Shown here piece after piece: positions 30,302 to 39,213 of a stretch of 64,000 nt of DNA. The stretch is from Acidobacteriota bacterium. Its GTDB lineage: Bacteria; Acidobacteriota; Vicinamibacteria; Vicinamibacterales; CAVVIG01. The notes under the pieces are model-generated. The model was not told where the DNA came from, did no database searches, and saw only the letters and a list, made by a program, of their open reading frames with translations. Numbering within the stretch: position 1 is the stretch's first letter; each line of letters opens with the position of its first letter. The position numbers and the translations under genes were made by a program. The stretch lies in NCBI GenBank assembly GCA_016195265.1, contig JACPZW010000085.1, positions 1 to 64,000 of the forward strand, in the 5' to 3' direction.

Positions 30302-31021
30302 ATGCTGCGTCTGGCGTCGGCAATCGTCGGCCTCGCCATCTTCGCGCAAGGCGCGTCTCCGGCGGCGCAATTCGACGCGCTGTACGCCGACATCCGCGAC
30401 CAACACATTTCGCGTGACGCTGCGCGGGCGAAAGTCCGCGAGCTCCTTCCGCAGATCAAACAGGATTTCTACGCGCGCGGCGGCAAGGACGCGGCGAAGG
30501 ACGCGTGGCGATTTCCCGTCGCGGGCTACGCGGCGAATTCGATCGGCGGCACCAACGGCAGCGGGTACTTGCCGAACGGCTACGACTGGTTCGACGGCTA
30601 CAAGAGCAAGGGCCACCCCGGCCACGACATCTTCATCCGCGATCGCAATCAGGACGAACTGGACGATGGGACGGGTAAGCCCGTCAATGTCCTGAGCATC
30701 TCGAGCGGAATCGTCGTCGCGTATTCGCCGGACTGGAAGGCGGACAGCATTCTGCGGGGCGGGCGCTACCTTTATGTATATGACCCGTCACAGAACGGGA
30801 TCTTCTACTACGCGCACCAGCGCAGCCTGCTGGTGAAGCCGGGCGACATCGTCTCGCCCGGTCAGGTGATTGCGACCGTCGGTCGATCGGGACGCAACGC
30901 CGCCGCGCCCAGATCGCCGACGCATCTGCACGTGATGTTTCTCATGGTTGACGACGGCGACTATCCCACGCCGCGCGACATCTATCAGGATCTGGCGCGC
31001 GTTGGTCGGAGAGCCAAGTAG
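30302..31021 (+). CDS. Secreted M23-family metallopeptidase (LytM-like)
   Basis: 239 residues from ATG 30302, with signal peptide MLRLASAIVGLAIFAQGASPAA. The M23 fold shows the first zinc ligands in GHPGHDIFI (HxxxD), then GIVVAYSPDW, and the catalytic HLHVMF (HxH) near residue 206, so the zinc site (H, D, HxH) looks complete. Such enzymes cut peptide cross-links in peptidoglycan or act as amidase activators. The upstream helical part (about 25-60) is short. The final TAG stop is the first TAG of a palindromic repeat (AAGTAGGGCGGGTCC). Confidence 0.88.
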   Translation: MLRLASAIVGLAIFAQGASPAAQFDALYADIRDQHISRDAARAKVRELLPQIKQDFYARGGKDAAKDAWRFPVAGYAANSIGGTNGSGYLPNGYDWFDGYKSKGHPGHDIFIRDRNQDELDDGTGKPVNVLSISSGIVVAYSPDWKADSILRGGRYLYVYDPSQNGIFYYAHQRSLLVKPGDIVSPGQVIATVGRSGRNAAAPRSPTHLHVMFLMVDDGDYPTPRDIYQDLARVGRRAK

Positions 31022-31077
31022 GGCGGGTCCTTCTGGACCCGCCTGATTCGTGCCGGATCCGAAAGGACCCGGCCTAC
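31018..31077. repeat. Paired GGGTCC-type palindromes
   Basis: TAGGGCGGGTCCTTCTGGACCCGCC (its TAG is the peptidase stop) and GCCGGATCCGAAAGGACCCGGCCTAC with one uncompensated stem change. Confidence 0.85.
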
Positions 31078-31078
31078 A

Positions 31079-32197
31079 TCAGCGTCTGACGAACTTCTGG
31101 ACGCGGCGGCCGTTGCCGACTTCGGCCGTGAAGACATTGCCCTTCGAATCGACCGCGACGTTGTGGAGAAAGATGAACTCGCCGGCGTAGCGGCCGATCC
31201 GTCCGAAGCTGCCGACTTCGTTCAGCGTCCGCCGATCGTAGATGTGGACCTTGCCGTTGCCGGCGTCGGCGAGAAACAGGTACTCCTGCCGCGCGTCCGG
31301 TGAAAACGCGACCGAGAACGACGTGCCGAGTAGCTTCGTCTTCCGTTCGACGAAGATCTCGCGCTGAAACGTGCCGTCGATTGTGAAGACCTGCATCCGG
31401 TTGTTCGTGCGATCCGCCACGTAGACAAGTCCATCGTCCGAGACGCGGACGCCGTGGACGAGATTGAACTGCTGCGGTCCCGGTCCGTCATCCGCCAGCC
31501 GGTTCGGCGCGCTGTCGTCAGGCACGTTGCCGTACGCGCCCCACATGCGCTTGAACGTCCCGGTGTCCGCGTCGAGCACGATGACGCGGCGGTTGACGTA
31601 GCCGTCGGCGACGAAGACTTCGTTCGTCTTCGGGTAGACGTAGATGTCCGCCGCGTTGTTGAAGTTGTTCGTGTCGAGGCTGCCCTTGCTCTGGCCGCGA
31701 TGGCCGATCTGCATGAGGAACTTGCCGGCGGCCGTGAACTTCAGAATCTGATTTTCGGTCCGCTCGCGCAGCCGCGGCCCGCCCGCCGACGAGATCCATA
31801 CGTTGCCTTTGTAGTCGACGTGGATCGTGTGCTCGTCCTTCGGCCATTCGTAGCCCTGGCCCTCGCCGCCCCAACCTTGTATATAGTTGCCGGCCGCGTC
31901 GAACTCCATCACGGGCGGCGGCGCCGTGCAGCACACGGCCTCGGGATTCTTCGCTTTCTCATCATCATTGAGCGACCACGGCCGCTGGATGATCCACACG
32001 TGATCGCGCGCGTCGACGGCGAGGCCGGACACCTGACCGAGAATCCACTGCTTCGGGATCTTCGGCCACATCGGATCGACCTGGAAGGACGGTGCCGGCT
32101 TCGGCTGCGCCCGTGCCACGCGTTCCAGCGCGCGTTCTGCCACGATGAGACCGCTCAGCACCATCCCCAGCGCCAGGATTCCCGACGTCCGCTTCAT
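31079..32197 (-). CDS. Exported six-bladed beta-propeller (NHL/peptidylglycine-lyase-like) protein
   Basis: 372 residues with GAGAGG six bases before the ATG. Signal peptide about 1-30 (MKRTSGILALGMVLSGLIVA). The propeller has blade motifs HTIHVDYKGNVWISSAGG, NEVFVADGYVNRRVIVLDAD, GLVYVADRTNNRMQVF and FIFLHNVAVDSKGNVFTAEV. This resembles the NHL domain of peptidyl-alpha-hydroxyglycine alpha-amidating lyase, but the monooxygenase part is absent and the function in bacteria is unknown. A CC pair (EAVCCTAPPP) is present in an early loop. Confidence 0.82.
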   Translation of the reverse strand: MKRTSGILALGMVLSGLIVAERALERVARAQPKPAPSFQVDPMWPKIPKQWILGQVSGLAVDARDHVWIIQRPWSLNDDEKAKNPEAVCCTAPPPVMEFDAAGNYIQGWGGEGQGYEWPKDEHTIHVDYKGNVWISSAGGPRLRERTENQILKFTAAGKFLMQIGHRGQSKGSLDTNNFNNAADIYVYPKTNEVFVADGYVNRRVIVLDADTGTFKRMWGAYGNVPDDSAPNRLADDGPGPQQFNLVHGVRVSDDGLVYVADRTNNRMQVFTIDGTFQREIFVERKTKLLGTSFSVAFSPDARQEYLFLADAGNGKVHIYDRRTLNEVGSFGRIGRYAGEFIFLHNVAVDSKGNVFTAEVGNGRRVQKFVRR

Positions 32198-32212
32198 TCA
32201 AGACCTCTCAAT

Positions 32213-32293
32213 CAGGCGGGTCCGACCGCCTCCGCCAAGGCTACGGCGAGTACGTAGGCCGGGTCCTTTTGGACCCGGCGCGACCCGCCCTAC
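32213..32293. repeat. Composite of GGGTCC-type palindromes and a CCGCCTCCGCCAAGGCTACGGCGG unit
   Basis: A half unit, GGCGGGTCCGACCGCCTCCGCCAAGGCTACGGCGA, shows a second palindrome family (CCGCCNNCGCCAAGGCTACGGCGG) nested inside the first. A full unit TAGGCCGGGTCCTTTTGGACCCGGC and a tail GACCCGCCCTAC follow. Confidence 0.8.
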
Positions 32294-32319
32294 GATACAC
32301 TCTCGCGTCGAGGAGACCC

Positions 32320-33537
32320 ATGCGCTCGAACATATTTGTCGCCGTCACGTGCGGCCTCATCTTCACGCTCGCTCCGTCCACGTTCGCGCAGCGCGGTGGC
32401 GCCGCCGCCGCGCCCGCGCAGGCCGATGCGCCGCCCGATCCGATTAAGATGATGGTCGATCGGCTCGACCTCGAAAAATACAAGGCGACGATCAAAGGCC
32501 TGACGCAGTTCGGCGATCGCCGTCAGGGTACGTCGCGCAATCGCGCGGCCGTCGATTGGATCGAGGCGCAGCTCAAGAGCTACGGCTGCCCGACCGATCG
32601 CATCAAATACGAGTTCAACCCGCCGCCGCCGAATCCGAACGCAGGCGGACGCGGAGGACGCGGCGGTCTGGCGCAGGGTGGCGGCAAGCCGCGTGGCAAC
32701 CGGATCCCAACCGGCGTCAACACGGATCCGATGAAGCAGCCCGACGAGAAGCTGCGCCTGCTCAACATGGAGCCCACGACACCCGGTCCGCGTGAAGAGG
32801 TCTACTGCACCAAAGTCGGCGCGACGCATCCGGAAGAGATGTACATCGTCAGCGGCCACATGGACGGCCACGGCTGGGGCGAGGCGGCGAACGACGACGG
32901 CTCCGGCACGGCGCTCGTGATGGAGCTGGCGCGCATCTTCAGCAGCCCGGACGTCGTGACCGATCACACGATCCGCTTCGCGCTGTGGAACAACGAAGAG
33001 ACCGGCACCAACGGCGCGCGCGCGTACATCGCGCAGCGCCAGGCGCTGCAGGGGAAAGAGGATCCGCCGGGATCGGGCAAGTATCCAGAGCCGAAGTGGC
33101 TCGGCATGGTCCAGCACGACATCATGCTGTTCGATCACGGCATGCCGCTGCCCGACGGCACGATGCGCAAGGAGCAGCGGCTCGAGGCCGACGTCAACAT
33201 CGAGTTCCAGGTCGCGTCGAAGATGGCTGCGGAGTCCATGGCGCTGGCGTGGAAGTTCGAGGTCGCGAACGAGAAGTACGCGACGGATTATCCGGCCACA
33301 GTCAGCAGCCACATGACCAACACCGACTCGGGGCCGTTCCAGGACATCATCCCGTCCATCAGCCTGCGCGAGAACGAGCGCGGCACGCAGATCGGCAACG
33401 GCTGGGATCCGCAGTGGCACCAGCCGACGGATCTCTACAGCACGTACGACGACAAGGATTTCCGTCTCGGCCTCAACGCCGCGCAGACGACGCTCGGCGC
33501 CGTCGCGACGCTGACGGGTGCGACATTGAAAAAGTAG
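32320..33537 (+). CDS. Secreted M28-family zinc aminopeptidase-like protein
   Basis: 405 residues from ATG 32320, with GAGGAGA upstream. Signal peptide ends near residue 23 (STFA-QR). M28 core: MYIVSGHMDGHGWGEAANDD (zinc His and bridging Asp), ALWNNEETGTNGARAYI (catalytic Glu pair), FDHGMP and the late His in WHQPTDLYSTYDD. The zinc site appears complete. A Gly/Arg-rich, proline-rich loop (NPNAGGRGGRGGLAQGGG) is inserted near 105-130. It is followed directly by another M28-type gene, and the two may digest peptides together. Confidence 0.9.
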   Translation: MRSNIFVAVTCGLIFTLAPSTFAQRGGAAAAPAQADAPPDPIKMMVDRLDLEKYKATIKGLTQFGDRRQGTSRNRAAVDWIEAQLKSYGCPTDRIKYEFNPPPPNPNAGGRGGRGGLAQGGGKPRGNRIPTGVNTDPMKQPDEKLRLLNMEPTTPGPREEVYCTKVGATHPEEMYIVSGHMDGHGWGEAANDDGSGTALVMELARIFSSPDVVTDHTIRFALWNNEETGTNGARAYIAQRQALQGKEDPPGSGKYPEPKWLGMVQHDIMLFDHGMPLPDGTMRKEQRLEADVNIEFQVASKMAAESMALAWKFEVANEKYATDYPATVSSHMTNTDSGPFQDIIPSISLRENERGTQIGNGWDPQWHQPTDLYSTYDDKDFRLGLNAAQTTLGAVATLTGATLKK

Positions 33538-33593
33538 GGCGGGTCCTTTTGGACCCGCCTGGTTGTGCCGGGTTCGAAAGGACCCGGCCTACT
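33534..33593. repeat. Paired GGGTCC-type palindromes
   Basis: TAGGGCGGGTCCTTTTGGACCCGCC, whose TAG is the M28 stop, and GCCGGGTTCGAAAGGACCCGGCCTAC (one stem mismatch). Confidence 0.85.
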
Positions 33594-33607
33594 CGTCAGA
33601 GGATCTA

Positions 33608-35221
33608 ATGAAACGCATCGCACTGATCGCGCTCGCCATCGTCGCCGCACTCGCGCTGCCGGAAGCGCAGACCGAGAAGCTGGACTTCGCCACGATCGGC
33701 CGCATCAAGGACGAAGGCCTCAATCGCTCGCAGGTGATGGACCACATCTCCTGGCTGAGTGACGTTTACGGCCCGCGCCTCACGGGCTCGCCCGCGATTC
33801 AGCAGGCCAGCGAGTGGGCGATGAAGAAGTTCACCGAGTGGGGCCTCGCGAACGTCCACCAGGAGCGATGGAAGTTCGGCAAGGGCTGGTCGCTCGTCAA
33901 GCTGAACGTGACGATGGTCGAGCCGCAGGTGCAGCCGGTCATCGCGTACCCGAAGGAGTGGTCGTCCGGCACGAAGGGACCGGTCACCGCGGACGTCGTG
34001 CGCGTGAACATCCGCACCGAGGCGGACTTCGCGCGCTACCGCGGTCAACTGCGCGGCAAGATCGCCCTGACGCAGCCGGCCCGCGTCGTACGAATGTACG
34101 AAGGGCCGAACATCCTGCGGATGGACGACAAGTGGACGGCCGAGGCCGAGACCACGCCCGTGCCGGCGCCGGCCACGGGGCGCGGAGCCGGCGGCGGCCG
34201 CGGCGCCGCGCAGGAGTTCCGGCAGAAGCTCGAAGACTTCTACGTCGCCGAGGGTGTCGTCGCGACGTTCGATCGCGGCAGCGACAGCGACATGGCGGCG
34301 GCCGGCAGCGATCTCACCTGGCAGCAGCAGCATCCCGACGGCGGCACCGTGTTTCCCGGCGGCAGCTACGCGCGCGACGAGAACGCCGGCAAGAACGTCC
34401 CCGGCCTGACGCTCGCGGTCGAGCACTACAACCGCATGATGCGCGTGCTGGACAAGAACGTGCCGGTGAAGGTCGAGCTGAACGTCGAGACGAAGTTCTA
34501 CGATGAAGCCACGATGAACGGCTTCAACACGATCGCGGAGATCCCGGGCACGGACCTCGCGTCGGAGGTGGTGCTGCTCGGCGCGCACTTCGATTCGCAT
34601 CCCTACGCGACCGGCGCGACCGACAACGCGACCGGCAGCGCGGCGATGATGGAAGTAATGCGGATCATCAAGACGCTCGGCATCAAACCGCGGCGGACGA
34701 TTCGCGTAGCGCTCTGGGGCGGCGAGGAAGAGGGCCTGCTGGGCTCTCGCGCGTACGTGCGCGATCACTATGCCGACGTCGAGACGATGGCGCTGAAGCC
34801 CGAGCACGCGAAGCTGGCGGCGTATTTCAATTCCGACAACGGCACCGGCCGGGTGCGCGGCGTGTGGATGCAAGGCAACCTGGCCGTGCGTCCGATCTTC
34901 GAGCAGTGGATCGCGCCGCTGCGGGATCTCGGCGTGACGATCCTCGGTCCGCGGTCGGTGACGTCCACCGATCATCTGTCGCTCGACAACGTCGGGCTGC
35001 CGGCGTTTCAGTTCGTCGTCGATCGACTCGAGTACAACTCGCGCACGCACCACTCGAACATGGACACGTTCGATCGCGTTCAACGCGACGACATGGTGCA
35101 GCAGGCGGCCGTCATAGCGGTCTTCGCGTACGAGGCCGCGATGTGCGACGAAAAACTGCCGCGCAAGGCGCTTCCCGCGCCGCAGCGCGGCCGCGGCACG
35201 AACCCGTCGGCTGATCGGTAG
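33608..35221 (+). CDS. Secreted M28-family peptidase with inserted PA-like domain
   Basis: 537 residues from ATG 33608 (AGAGGA 5 bp upstream). The track extends it through the repeat, which is unsupported. Signal peptide about 1-20 (MKRIALIALAIVAALALPEA). An N-terminal SPAIQQASEWAMKKFTEWGL region and a PA-like insertion (about 120-280, ADFARYRGQLRGKIALTQPA) precede the M28 catalytic core: LLGAHFDSHPYATGATDNAT (His, Asp), LWGGEEEGLLGSRAYVRDHY (Glu-Glu), YFNSDNGTG and THHSNMDTFD. All zinc ligands look present. Probably exported aminopeptidase/carboxypeptidase. Confidence 0.9.
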   Translation: MKRIALIALAIVAALALPEAQTEKLDFATIGRIKDEGLNRSQVMDHISWLSDVYGPRLTGSPAIQQASEWAMKKFTEWGLANVHQERWKFGKGWSLVKLNVTMVEPQVQPVIAYPKEWSSGTKGPVTADVVRVNIRTEADFARYRGQLRGKIALTQPARVVRMYEGPNILRMDDKWTAEAETTPVPAPATGRGAGGGRGAAQEFRQKLEDFYVAEGVVATFDRGSDSDMAAAGSDLTWQQQHPDGGTVFPGGSYARDENAGKNVPGLTLAVEHYNRMMRVLDKNVPVKVELNVETKFYDEATMNGFNTIAEIPGTDLASEVVLLGAHFDSHPYATGATDNATGSAAMMEVMRIIKTLGIKPRRTIRVALWGGEEEGLLGSRAYVRDHYADVETMALKPEHAKLAAYFNSDNGTGRVRGVWMQGNLAVRPIFEQWIAPLRDLGVTILGPRSVTSTDHLSLDNVGLPAFQFVVDRLEYNSRTHHSNMDTFDRVQRDDMVQQAAVIAVFAYEAAMCDEKLPRKALPAPQRGRGTNPSADR

Positions 35222-35236
35222 TCGGCGCAGTGATCT

Positions 35237-35371
35237 GTAGGGCGGGTCCTTCCGGACCCGCCTGTAGGGCAGGGCCTTTGCATTGATGTGTAGGGCGGGT
35301 CCTTTTGGACCCGCCTGTAGGGCGGGGCCTTTGCGTTGATGTGTAGGGCGGGTCCTTTCGGACCCGCCTGA
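35237..35371. repeat. Tandem array of GGGTCC-type palindromes, about 53-bp period
   Basis: Three GTAGGGCGGGTCCTTNNGGACCCGCC units, the first two each followed by TGTAGGGC(A/G)GGGCCTTTGC(A/G)TTGATGT. The period is a palindrome plus a degenerate half palindrome, showing local duplication of a composite unit. Confidence 0.85.
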
Positions 35372-35385
35372 TCCGTAGGTTCCCG

Positions 35386-36776
35386 ATGTTCGACTCAATT
35401 CTTCAAGATATCCGCTACGCGCTGAGGTTGCTTCGCCTCAATCCCGGCTTCGCCGCCGTCGCGATCCTCTCGCTGGCGCTCGGCTCTGGCGCGAACACTG
35501 CGATCTTCCAGCTCCTCGACGCCGTTCGTCTCCGCACGCTTCCAGTCATTGCACCAGAGCAGCTCGTCGAGATTCGCGTCGACGACATGACTCACGCCAG
35601 GGGGACGTGGATGCGCGATGCCGCGCTGACCAATCCGCTCTGGGAGAAGATCCGAGAGCACCAGGACGCGTTCGCCGGTCTGTTCGCCTGGGCGGATGAG
35701 TCCCTCGACGTCTCGTCGAGCGGTGAGGTGAAGAAAGCGGACGGACTGTGGGTGAGCGGTGACTTCTTCGGTGTGCTGGGAGTGCGGCCCATGCTTGGCC
35801 GTGTGTTCACGGCTGGAGATGATCGCCGTGGCTGCGGGCAAGGCACGGGCGTGGTGATCAGCTCACCGGTGGGAATTGGAACAACCGAATGTGGATGGAG
35901 GGCTCAGACGCGAGTCGCGCGCGCGTCGCGTTCAGGAACATGATCGGCACCGGGTACTTCCGCACGTTGAGGGCGACTGTGATCGAGGGGCGCGAGTTCA
36001 CGGAGCAGGACGAGACGCCGTCGTCTTTGAAGGTTGCCGTGGTCAACGAAGCGTTTGCGCGAGATTTCGCGTTGGGACCCCGCGCGCTCGGCCAGCATGT
36101 GCGGTTGGAGGCCACTCCATTCGAGCCCAGCACCGCGTACGAGATCGTGGGCCTCGTGAAGAACATGAAGTATCGCGACCTGCGGGAAGACTTCCGACCC
36201 GTCGTGTTCCTGCCCCTGTCGCAGGCGGCGCTTCGGAGACCTGGCGGCCAGCTCGTGATTCGGTCCGGCGCTTCAACCAATGTGCTGGTTTCATCGCTGC
36301 GGAGCGCGTTTGAAGGCATGAGCCCGGAGATGCGCTACTCGTTTCGCGTCTTCGATGCGGTCGTGCAGGAATCGCTGCTGCGGGAACGGCTGATGGCCGC
36401 GCTCTCCGGCCCATTCGGCGCGCTCGCCCTCGTGTTGACGGCGCTCGGACTCTACGGCGTCATCTCGTATACAGTCGCCCAGCGCACGCACGAGATCGGC
36501 ATCCGGATCGCGCTGGGTGCGGAACGCAACAGCGTCATCGCGCTCATCCTGCGTGAGGCAGCCACAGTGCTCGTGCTCGGCTTGTGTGCCGGCACACTCC
36601 TCACACTCGCCGCAGGCCGGGCAGCCTCCGCGTTGCTGTTTGGCTTGGAGCCGCACGACCTGCTGTCTCTGACAATCGCCGGATTGTCCCTGGCGCTCGT
36701 CGCGGCCGGCGCAAGTTATCTCCCGGCTCGACGTGCGGCGAGCGTCGACCCGGTCGTCGCGCTACGGCAGGACTGA
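35386..36776 (+). pseudogene. MacB/FtsX-family permease broken by an internal deletion
   Basis: The first part (35386 on) reads MFDSILQDIRYALRLLRLNP, with the MacB core to GVVIS near 35860. In another frame LTGGNWNNRMWMEGSDASRA continues with the second periplasmic core and the last FtsX domain (VAQRTHEIGIRIALGAERNS to the end VDPVVALRQD). Compared with the intact copies at 11765 and 41175 (about 800 residues), roughly 340 codons around the first FtsX domain are missing and the frame changes at about 35855-35862. ORF-track entries 35386..35943 and 35889..36776 are the two halves. Not functional as a permease. Confidence 0.88.
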
Positions 36777-36924
36777 GGCAGCGGCCTTTGCATGCACGTG
36801 GCAAGTTCTGCCAACACGAAGTTGAGCCGTTGCGGCAGATTCTGCATCCTCGGGTACTCCATCCGCCGGATTCCTGAGCAATTCCGCGTCATCCCATGTG
36901 GCATGCCGTTCGCTCCTGACGCGC

Positions 36925-36930
36925 TAGAAT
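36925..36930 (+). promoter_or_regulatory. -10-like box close to the Uma2 gene start
   Basis: TAGAAT 6 bp before ATG 36937, with no ribosome-binding site in between. A leaderless start is possible. No clear -35 match. Confidence 0.35.
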
Positions 36931-36936
36931 GAGCGC

Positions 36937-37536
36937 ATGCCCGGCCCTGGGAGTCCTGGGAGCGATGAAATGAAACCCGCGGGTTCCGGCGTGAAGCTCA
37001 CCTACGACGACTACGTGCTGTTCCCCGAAGACGGACAGCGGCACGAGTTGATCGACGGGGAGCATTTCGTGACTCCAGCGCCAAATCTCAAGCACCAGGC
37101 CGTCTCCGGAAATGTGTTCGGGATGATCTGGTCGTTCCTTCAGCGCGAGCCGATTGGACGCGCCTTCAGCGCACCGCTCGACGTCATCTTCTCGCACTTC
37201 GATGTGGTAGAACCGGACGTCCTGTACATCTCTCACGAGCGCTTCGCGCAACTCGAGCCGTCGCAGTGGGTGAAAGGCGCGCCGAACCTCGTCGTCGAGA
37301 TCGGGTCCCCGTCCACGCGCAGGCGCGACGAGACGATCAAGCGCCGGCTGTACGAGAAGTTCGGCGTCGAGGAGTACTGGGTGATCGATCCGGAGATCGA
37401 CACCATCAAAGTCTATCGCCGCGTGAACGAGCGCTACGAACGGACTGTGGAACTCTCGCTCGAACATGGCGACGTGCTCACGACCCCCTTGCTCCCCGGC
37501 CTGAATCTGCCTCTCTCGACCATCTTCCAAGACTGA
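36937..37536 (+). CDS. Uma2-family (DUF820) PD-(D/E)XK nuclease-fold protein
   Basis: 199 residues; ATG 36937, although ATG 36970 (MKPAGS) is also possible. Uma2 layout: KLTYDDYVLFPEDGQRHELIDG, the VVEPDVLYIS Asp segment, and PNLVVEIGSPSTRRRDETIK supplying the E-x-K-like motif, then EYWVIDPEIDTIKVYRR. Uma2 proteins are expanded in cyanobacteria and soil bacteria; their substrate is not known and they are often mobile. No partner gene is evident. The length is normal. Confidence 0.88.
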   Translation: MPGPGSPGSDEMKPAGSGVKLTYDDYVLFPEDGQRHELIDGEHFVTPAPNLKHQAVSGNVFGMIWSFLQREPIGRAFSAPLDVIFSHFDVVEPDVLYISHERFAQLEPSQWVKGAPNLVVEIGSPSTRRRDETIKRRLYEKFGVEEYWVIDPEIDTIKVYRRVNERYERTVELSLEHGDVLTTPLLPGLNLPLSTIFQD

Positions 37537-37576
37537 TCGATCGCGACGCGCGTCTAACCTCATCGGAGGACATGCA

Positions 37577-37822
37577 ATGACTCTGCGCATTCGCATCGTC
37601 GTGGCCGCCGTGTGGATTGGGTCGCTCGCGCTCGTGGGCTCGCTCGCGTCCGCGCAGGCGCGCCGCGCCGAGCCGGCCGCCGTGATTTCCGGCGCTGACA
37701 TCGGGTTCCGGCCTGAAGGCTGGCAGGGAAAAGCGCGAACAGGCACCTGGTTGGTCCGGATCGACGGGCAATGGGTCGAGGCCGCAGGCGCGCCGAAGGT
37801 CTCACCCGTGACGACACGTTGA
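37577..37822 (+). CDS. Small secreted protein of unknown function
   Basis: 81 residues with GGAGG 7 bp before the ATG. Signal peptide of about 27 residues (VVAAVWIGSLALVGSLASAQA). The mature part has SGADIGFRPEGWQGKARTGTW and LVRIDGQWVEA. Similar small exported proteins with an (ADIGFRVEG..TGTLVVRINGQWVE)-like core are frequent in Acidobacteriota, from memory. Function unknown. The stop TGA is followed directly by a palindromic repeat. Confidence 0.65.
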   Translation: MTLRIRIVVAAVWIGSLALVGSLASAQARRAEPAAVISGADIGFRPEGWQGKARTGTWLVRIDGQWVEAAGAPKVSPVTTR

Positions 37823-37848
37823 GGCGGGTCCGAAAGGACCCGCCCTAC
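37822..37848. repeat. Single GGGTCC-type palindrome
   Basis: AGGCGGGTCCGAAAGGACCCGCCCTAC in the reverse orientation, starting on the last base of the preceding stop codon. Confidence 0.85.
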
Positions 37849-38007
37849 ATTTCAACGACGTCATGGCTCTACTCTAGTTTTTCCAGGCGCGTGGTTTCAC
37901 AGAATCTGACGTCGCTCGGCGGACAGCCCATTGACCGATGCGGACAATGGGTTGGCCGCATGATCTTTCTACTTGATCGGTCTCCGGCCATCGCGCAGCA
38001 TGCGCCG

Positions 38008-39213
38008 ATGAAGTATCGAACGCTCGCGACGGCCGTCCTGTTTCTGTTCGCCGCGTCCGCGACCGCCACGGCGCAGACCGCGGCCATCCGGAAGCCGCGC
38101 ATTGGCGACTGCACCCTCACGGTCGCGATCACGAGTCCGCCGGAACATGGCTGGCTGAAGATCCAGCTCAATCTCGAGAGCGTGGCGCAGAAGCGGCTCG
38201 ACCATTCCTCGACGAAGGTACCGGTGCGATTAAAGGGGCCGTTGGTCGACGCCGATCGCCTGCGGGCGGCCATCGTCGTTGACGGCCAGCCGATCGGTCC
38301 ATGGTCGGAGTTCATCGAGCCTGAAGAGGGCACCGGCGTTCCCGAATGCGCCGGCGAAGATCCGGCGCCGGATCAGCGTGACGCTTTTTCACCGTCAGGC
38401 TACGTCGGCACCGCGTACGACAACTTCGCGCCGCCAAGCTACCGCGGCTACAGCGCTGTGAACCCTGCGGACGCGGGCACCACGTGGAGCCGGTTGATCA
38501 CGGGGCTGGACCTCGAAGGTCGTGTGCTGGGCAAGCCGGAGAACCAGGTGCAATTGTGGCTCTTCGGCGAGACGGTGTACGGCGTCCGCAGCCAGAGCGT
38601 CGATTGCGCATCCGACCAGGCCAAGGACGTCTGTTCGCCCGCGAAGAATCCGGCGAACGCCGCCAACTACATCCTGGCTCATGCCACGAGTCTCGAGTTC
38701 TACTTTGGCCCCCGCCTCGAGCTCTTCACGTTTCAGAGCCACACACCGTTCCCGGGCAAGCTGTACGTGGACCTGCGCATCGGCTACGTGGCGCTCTCGA
38801 AAGACGACGTGTCCACGATTACCGCGTCGCATCACCTCGCCGGAGGACTGCTCGCGCCGGCCGGCAAGTTCGAGCGCAGTTTCATCGAAGCCGGCATCGG
38901 CAAGACCGACGCGCTCGTCGCGGCGCCGCCCTTGACGTCAGGGACGCCGACCACGGCGACGGCGACGGTGACGACGACAACGGCCGTGGTGACAGTGGTC
39001 ACGGCCCCCAACACCGGCTTCTTCAACAACTGGAATCGCTTCAAGCTCGACGGGTATCTGACGTTCTCGTCGCCAGGCCCGATAAGATTCCTCACGCGTT
39101 CGGAGCGCATGTTTGTCGAGTTCTACGTCGACCGGGCGACCAACAACAGCGATCCAAGCGCCGTCCAGACCTTCGTCGGCGTCGAGTACGACATCAGCAA
39201 GCTGTTCAAATGA
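38008..39213 (+). CDS. Exported protein of unknown function (possible outer-membrane or surface protein)
   Basis: 401 residues from ATG 38008 (MKYRTLATAVLFLFAASATATAQ), with signal peptide to about residue 22. No family recognised. Cys pairs occur near residues 31, 108, 205 and 213. A low-complexity segment PTTATATVTTTTAVVTVVTAP lies near 315, coded by an ACG/GTG repeat tract. The C-terminal part (FVEFYVDRATNNSDPSAVQTFVGVEYDISKLFK) ends in a beta-strand-like stretch. It shares a 4-bp ATGA overlap with the following acyl hydrolase, so the two are an operon and may act together at the envelope. Confidence 0.6.
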   Translation: MKYRTLATAVLFLFAASATATAQTAAIRKPRIGDCTLTVAITSPPEHGWLKIQLNLESVAQKRLDHSSTKVPVRLKGPLVDADRLRAAIVVDGQPIGPWSEFIEPEEGTGVPECAGEDPAPDQRDAFSPSGYVGTAYDNFAPPSYRGYSAVNPADAGTTWSRLITGLDLEGRVLGKPENQVQLWLFGETVYGVRSQSVDCASDQAKDVCSPAKNPANAANYILAHATSLEFYFGPRLELFTFQSHTPFPGKLYVDLRIGYVALSKDDVSTITASHHLAGGLLAPAGKFERSFIEAGIGKTDALVAAPPLTSGTPTTATATVTTTTAVVTVVTAPNTGFFNNWNRFKLDGYLTFSSPGPIRFLTRSERMFVEFYVDRATNNSDPSAVQTFVGVEYDISKLFK

